Source: Luscinia megarhynchos
Taxonomy: Eukaryota > Chordata > Aves > Passeriformes > Turdidae
Assembly: GCA_034336665.1 (NCBI GenBank)
Contig: JAPFBE010000002.1
Coordinates: 33,769,406-33,833,405, forward strand
Direction of reading: 5' to 3'
Length of the DNA: 64,000 nucleotides
A program made the position numbers and the translations under genes. Each line of letters starts with the position of its first letter. Positions within the stretch are counted from its first letter, which is position 1. This document shows positions 59,891 through 64,000 of the stretch, piece by piece. Below the pieces are notes generated by a model. That model was not told the DNA's origin. It saw nothing but the letters and a program-made list of their open reading frames with translations, and ran no database searches.

Positions 59891-60310
59891 GACAGTGAGG
59901 GAGCAGTGTCTTACCCAGCACTCCCATAAACCCACCCACAGCCCCACCCTGTCCCTCAGCACCTGAGGTCACCTGTGTGACACAACTCCCACACTCCCCA
60001 GTTCCACAAGGACACCTCACTCACAGAGCTTCACACACTGCCACAGGATTTAAGTTTATCAAATACCCATGCCCAGACCCTGAGCCCCCTTATCCTGCCA
60101 CTGGGGGGCTCTTTCCAAACCCTGTTTTATCTCCTTGCCAGCTTGTCCAGCCTTTAGTTTGGCAGTGAGTTTTGGATCCCTACAGCACCCAACTGCCCAC
60201 ACAGCCTACCCCACAGCTGTGACCCACGGCCTCTTCTCCACCTGCAGGTGTCCAGACCTGCCAATAAAACACGCCCACACATGCTGATGTAGCACAGAAA
60301 GCAAGGTCAA

Positions 60311-60935
60311 GCAGAAAATCATCAGAAAGTTTTTAATGAGAAGCTGGGATTGACAGCAGTGACGAGTCAAAAGGCTGTCAGACAAGAGCAACACCCAAGA
60401 GGCCTTCCTCTCTTGTCCCCCCTTCCATTTTTCCATTCAAGTCCACATCCACCTCCGCCTTCTCCTCCCTCTGCTCCTGTCATCTCCCAAAAACACTTCT
60501 AATTACTCTTCCCCATCCATCCCAGTTTTGCCATACCCCTACCCAAAATCATTATTTCTGCTATTCCTTGATACAGCATGGTAGACCTTGCAAGATTTCC
60601 CCAATACTCTTTTCACGTCACTTATTTGTGAGGTTTGATAACCTTCCCCTTAAACACCAGTGAAATTTGTCCATCTCTCCCAGCAGTCTGTAAATTCTGA
60701 CAGCCTCTCAATGCTCACTGCTGTTCAGCAATTTCTCAAATCATGACCAGCAGTTCCTCAAGGTCTTTTCAGCTGGCAAAGCCTCAGCCAGAGCCTGGAC
60801 ATGTGCCTGCATAACACAGGGAGGTTTAATTCCAGGACAAACACAAACCGAAGCGCAGACGCACTAAATTGCCGCGGGTTTAACACGTGGCAGTGCCGAA
60901 GCGGAGCTGCTCCAGTGGGACAGCTGAGATGCAGC
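60311..60935 (-). other. FIGNL1: FIGNL1 3'UTR (inferred extent)
   Basis: Sequence after the FIGNL1 stop on the - strand. An ATTAAA signal at 60337-60332 (- strand) followed by T/G-rich sequence would give a UTR of about 0.6 kb. A canonical AATAAA occurs further on at 59539-59534 and would give about 1.4 kb. Which one is used is unknown. Confidence 0.4.
60332..60337 (-). promoter_or_regulatory. candidate polyadenylation signal of FIGNL1 (ATTAAA)
   Basis: ATTAAA on the - strand about 600 bases after the stop codon, followed by a T-rich stretch. An alternative AATAAA lies at 59539-59534. Confidence 0.35.
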
Positions 60936-63005
60936 TCATCTGCCGCAGCCAAACGTCTGGTTCCAGGTCTCATAGAGCTCCAGGTCCCTGGGGGACACGC
61001 TGGGCCGCACCGTTCTCAGGGCACTCTCGAAGTCCCGGAAGCAGATGGGCCGCACCTGCTCCGGCGTGATGGTGGCAATGTCCACGGACTGCAGGCTGCG
61101 GATGGGGCCCAGGGAAGCCTCCCGACAGAGCTGCGTCATGTCTGCCCCAGAAAACCCATCGGATTGCTGCACTATGAGCTTCATTTCCTCGTCACTTAGA
61201 GAGCAGTGCTCCTTTGCCATCAGCCGGGTGACAATCTGCTTCCTGGCGGAGGCTTCTGGGAGCGGGATGTACAGCCTCTTCACCAGCCTCCTTCGGGCAG
61301 CTTCGTCAATTTCCTGGGGCCGATTTGTTGCTCCGACCACTAGGATACGATCTTCAGAGGAGGTTGTTGCCCCATCTAACTGCACCAGAAATTCAGTTTT
61401 TATTCTCCTGGATGACTCGTGCTCCCCCTCTCCGCGCTGGGACAGCAGGGAATCGATCTCATCGATGAAAATCACCGCTGGCTGCTGGCACCGTGCCACA
61501 GCGAACAGCGCACGCACCATCTTCTCCCCCTCACCCACCCATTTGGAAGTCAGAGACGAGGCACTGATGCTAAAAAACGTTGCTCCAGACTGGCACGCGA
61601 TGCACTTGCCTATGAGGGTCTTGCCAGTCCCCGGGGGGCCAAAGAGCAGAATTCCTTTTGGAGGACCGCGCAAGCCGGTGAAGATGTCCGGTCTCAGCAT
61701 GGGCCACACCACTATTTCTTTTATGGTCGCTTTGGCAAACTCAACTCCAGCAATGTCATCCCAGCCGACCGGAGGCCCGTGGTCCATGATCTCATGCATG
61801 ATGAGTTCAACCATTTTCGGTTCTATGTTTTTCAGCCGTTCATCCACAGGCAGCAACGGGTCTGTCGATTCCCCCACATGAGGTTTACACTGTGCTCCTC
61901 CATTCTCACTTCCATCTTGTCTCGGAACTGGAGGCACAAACTTGCTGAATGGACCCCGAGACCTGCCTGCACCCAGGGATTTTTTTACACCTCCATATGA
62001 TGAGACTGGTGCCCGCTGGTTTTGGGATTTCTTTTGCTGATCCATCCACAGCTGCTCCTTTGCAGTTTTAAACCCAGGAGCACTGCTCTCTTCATTTCTG
62101 TTTCTTTGCCCTGAAAAACCATTAGTTTCTGTAGAAATGGAAGCCTGACACGGAGCAAGGCTAGGAACAGCTGTGCTGCCTTCATCAGCCAGACCATAGA
62201 ATGCTTTTCTTTTCCCAGAATTTGCAGACCAGGCAGGTACAGCTGACTGGTTGAAAAGAGACAAATTTTGTCCATCACAACAGTTACCTGACATTTTCAG
62301 AGAACTACTATTAGTGGCTTCTTTACTTCCAAAGAGCGGAGTTGCCTGGAAACAGGGAGGGACCTGTTTGCTTAAGGAAGTTGAAGCGGCAGGAAGTGTG
62401 TCTGAAGTTCTGGTCACAGGAGGCGCACTGCCTTGAAGGGGCTTGGAAGATGAGGGGTGCCCAGGAAGATCTGGTCCCTGACTTGCACATTTTGCTGAGC
62501 CAGCACTGAGCTCAGTCTCCCTGGTACTACTGAAGACATTGAGTTTGGGAGGAGCTGGAGCAGCGGAGGCACTGACCCCTTTATCGGCCCGTACACGGGC
62601 ATCTGTCGGTGCCATCTGAGAGCTCTGGAAAATTTTGCCAGCCTGCATCTTCTCTTGCACACACTTTAATTCAAACACGTTTTCTGTTGTCAAGGCAGAT
62701 TGCCACTTGTCACTGTCACTTTGCTGACATTTTGCCAAAGTCAAAATGTTTTCTGCATAGTTGTTCAAGCCGGTGTCTGCGTTGCCAGAGTCAATAATTG
62801 CGGAGTATTTCTCTGCGTACTTCTTAAACAGGTTGGCAGCACAGGCCTGGGAGATCTCGGAGTTTGCCCATGCATACTGAATACGCAGGATCTTGGCACG
62901 GTATCCATCTGCCTTCTGCCCGGGTGTGCAGGCACCAGAGGTGACAGCAAAGTAACTTTCCTGCCAGTCACTCAGGTGCAAAGCACTGGGGGTGGGGGCC
63001 TCCAT
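60936..63005 (-). CDS. FIGNL1: FIGNL1, fidgetin-like AAA ATPase that regulates RAD51
   Basis: A 689-residue protein (human 674), coded by one exon as in other vertebrates. FIGNL1 partners FIRRM, dismantles RAD51 filaments and acts in homologous recombination and meiosis. The N-terminal domain ([29 protein letters not shown]) is well conserved, and residues about 110-300 are a variable Ser-rich linker. The RAD51-binding region starts at F312 ([15 protein letters not shown], an FxxA motif). The AAA domain has Walker A GPPGTGKT at 456-463, Walker B VIFIDE ending at 516, sensor 1 N561 and the arginine-finger stretch [10 protein letters not shown] at 568-577. A Vps4-type C-terminus ends [11 protein letters not shown]. 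All catalytic residues are present. I chose ATG 63005 because an acceptor (CTGTTCCAG) at 63014 lies between it and the upstream in-frame ATG at 63053, so the 16 extra codons are intron. Confidence 0.97.
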   Translation of the reverse strand: MEAPTPSALHLSDWQESYFAVTSGACTPGQKADGYRAKILRIQYAWANSEISQACAANLFKKYAEKYSAIIDSGNADTGLNNYAENILTLAKCQQSDSDKWQSALTTENVFELKCVQEKMQAGKIFQSSQMAPTDARVRADKGVSASAAPAPPKLNVFSSTRETELSAGSAKCASQGPDLPGHPSSSKPLQGSAPPVTRTSDTLPAASTSLSKQVPPCFQATPLFGSKEATNSSSLKMSGNCCDGQNLSLFNQSAVPAWSANSGKRKAFYGLADEGSTAVPSLAPCQASISTETNGFSGQRNRNEESSAPGFKTAKEQLWMDQQKKSQNQRAPVSSYGGVKKSLGAGRSRGPFSKFVPPVPRQDGSENGGAQCKPHVGESTDPLLPVDERLKNIEPKMVELIMHEIMDHGPPVGWDDIAGVEFAKATIKEIVVWPMLRPDIFTGLRGPPKGILLFGPPGTGKTLIGKCIACQSGATFFSISASSLTSKWVGEGEKMVRALFAVARCQQPAVIFIDEIDSLLSQRGEGEHESSRRIKTEFLVQLDGATTSSEDRILVVGATNRPQEIDEAARRRLVKRLYIPLPEASARKQIVTRLMAKEHCSLSDEEMKLIVQQSDGFSGADMTQLCREASLGPIRSLQSVDIATITPEQVRPICFRDFESALRTVRPSVSPRDLELYETWNQTFGCGR

Positions 63006-63013
63006 CACTGACA
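63006..63013 (-). other. FIGNL1: FIGNL1 5'UTR piece and 3' splice site
   Basis: On the - strand, TTTTCTGTCTGTTCCAG precedes TGTCAGTG and the ATG. This is a good acceptor with a pyrimidine tract, placed eight bases before the start codon, as expected for a gene whose coding exon is preceded by non-coding 5' exons. Confidence 0.7.
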
Positions 63014-64000
63014 CTGGAACAGACAGAAAACACCTGCAGTTACAAAATCCCATTTCACACCATTTGCACCAGCTGCTTCCCCCCTTTCCTAAGTACTCAC
63101 ACAGGAAAACCTACATTACTTTAACCGAGAGAAACAGAGCAGGAGATCTTGCAAGCTACTCATCCAGTCTGGACACTGCTCTTTTCAAAAAGCAACCAGC
63201 TTTGTGGTGGTATAAAGGCACTTAGACTGAGCTTCTCTTTTCTTCCTTGTCTAAAGAAAGAAAAGAAAAAAAAGTGGGGGGAAAAGAAAAAAGAGAGTTT
63301 GCTTCTAACCAGAGGTCTCCTGGGGAGGTAAGTAGGCTGCAAAGAATGGTAACAGATGGCCAAGCAAAAACTGGCCTTGTTAAATGAAATCATCAGTGCT
63401 TTCATTCTTATTAGACAGAATATGGCACAGTGCAGTGGAGGACAGAGGGTACACCACTGTCAGAATGATTTCATTTATTACAGAGTTAGTAATAAAAATG
63501 AAACAATTAAGTTAGTAAGTAAAACTGTGTGTAGTCTCTGAGGGGAGATAAAAATGGAACGAATAACCCTGACTGTAGCAAGCTTTCAGATTAAGAAAGT
63601 ATTAACAGATTACTAGCAAATGTTCAAAATTATTTCTTCCATTTAGAAGGTGCTAAAATGTCCCCATTTTACACATTAGGGAAACAAAGCTCTTGCATGT
63701 TTAAAGCAATACTTGTTTCTCAGTTTCAGAAAGTGGGATTTAAACTCTAGTGTTGGGTTTTTTCTAGGAAATAGGAAAGATGACATTTGCCTCAGGAGGA
63801 GTGTTTTGTTTGACTTGAATGATTTGCTCATGTTCAGGATGTATTTTCTTTCTTTCTCTGCAAAGTGTCATGTCCATACATTCTGCACCCTTTCCAACAG
63901 AGTATGTGCCAAGCTGCAATCCTCTGGATCAGCTACAGACTCTGCAGGAGTGCAGATGAAGGTGCAGTGCTCATGTAAGGCTGGGGAGACAGAACTGAAG
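63014..64000 (-). other. FIGNL1: FIGNL1 5' intron or upstream region
   Basis: About 1 kb upstream of the coding exon. It contains a purine-rich tract at 63253-63297 and is otherwise AT-rich without CpG clustering, so the promoter and first exon are probably beyond the window. No other gene is recognised. In amniotes the next gene in this direction is DDC; none of its exons is visible here. Confidence 0.6.

Larger units (their letters stand above)
45941..60310. other. intergenic region between IKZF1 and FIGNL1
   Basis: About 14.4 kb between the convergent genes. No protein-coding gene is recognised. The longer open frames (51486-52025 +, 53603-54127 -) show no motif or repeat I can name. Contents worth naming are a TG-rich tract (46881-46913), an A-rich tract (51314-51377), the CpG-rich block (52460-53250) with a GC-rich shoulder to about 54.1 kb, an exon-like segment with good splice signals at 57239-57305, a poly(A) run at 58568-58591 and a CA-rich tract at about 59858-59890. 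The rest shows nothing I can name. Confidence 0.75.

Noticed and set aside
60801..62000. Plus-strand frames of 132, 278 and 193 codons across FIGNL1
   Set aside because: They are antisense shadows of the FIGNL1 coding exon. None reads as a known protein, while the - strand frame is unmistakable.
63006..63053. Upstream ATG of FIGNL1 adding 16 residues ([16 protein letters not shown])
   Set aside because: A pyrimidine tract and CAG acceptor lie between this ATG and the conserved start, and the extra residues have no counterpart in the family.

Overview
This is a vertebrate nuclear genome window, most likely from a bird. It has about 40% GC, compact introns, few transposon remnants, canonical GT-AG introns, and an arrangement familiar from amniotes: the 3' part of IKZF1 (Ikaros) on the + strand, facing FIGNL1 on the - strand. 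I identified both genes by reading their translations against remembered family sequences; no search was run. The assignment to birds is an inference from gene divergence, intron size and low repeat content.

Layout. Positions 1-40952 are introns and internal exons of IKZF1. The main coding exons (human numbering) are exon 4 (24058-24318, zinc finger 1), exon 5 (30144-30311, fingers 2 and 3), exon 6 (32208-32333, finger 4), exon 7 (36687-36821, linker) and exon 8 (40953-41656, activation region and the two C-terminal dimerisation fingers). A 60-base cassette exon, called 3B or Ik-x in mammals, is readable at 21834-21893; it is too short to appear as a long open frame. The N-terminal coding exons lie upstream of the window. 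A long 3'UTR probably runs from 41657 to about 45.94 kb. From there to about 60.3 kb is intergenic DNA with a GC- and CpG-rich block at 52.46-53.25 kb. FIGNL1 is an essentially intronless reading frame at 60936-63005 (-), followed at 63.0-64.0 kb by its 5' intron or upstream region.

The exons read here support the Ikaros isoform system. Every splice junction examined is phase 1, and exons 3B, 4, 5, 6 and 7 are 60, 261, 168, 126 and 135 bases, so any of them can be skipped in frame. Exon 7 also carries a second, internal GTAAGA donor exactly 30 bases before the main one. FIGNL1 is an unrelated AAA ATPase that regulates RAD51; it is simply the conserved neighbour.

The most unusual non-coding content is two very long, nearly perfect (CCTTC)n arrays, about 326 and 309 bases before they degenerate, in two different introns of the Ikaros gene. 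Their other strand is (GGGAA)n. GGGA(A) is the core DNA motif recognised by Ikaros itself, and the G-run pattern also fits tandem G-quadruplexes. Ancient SINE remnants are visible too: a 5S-rRNA-derived element in the intron between exons 5 and 6, and an antisense MIR-type element at 10.7 kb.
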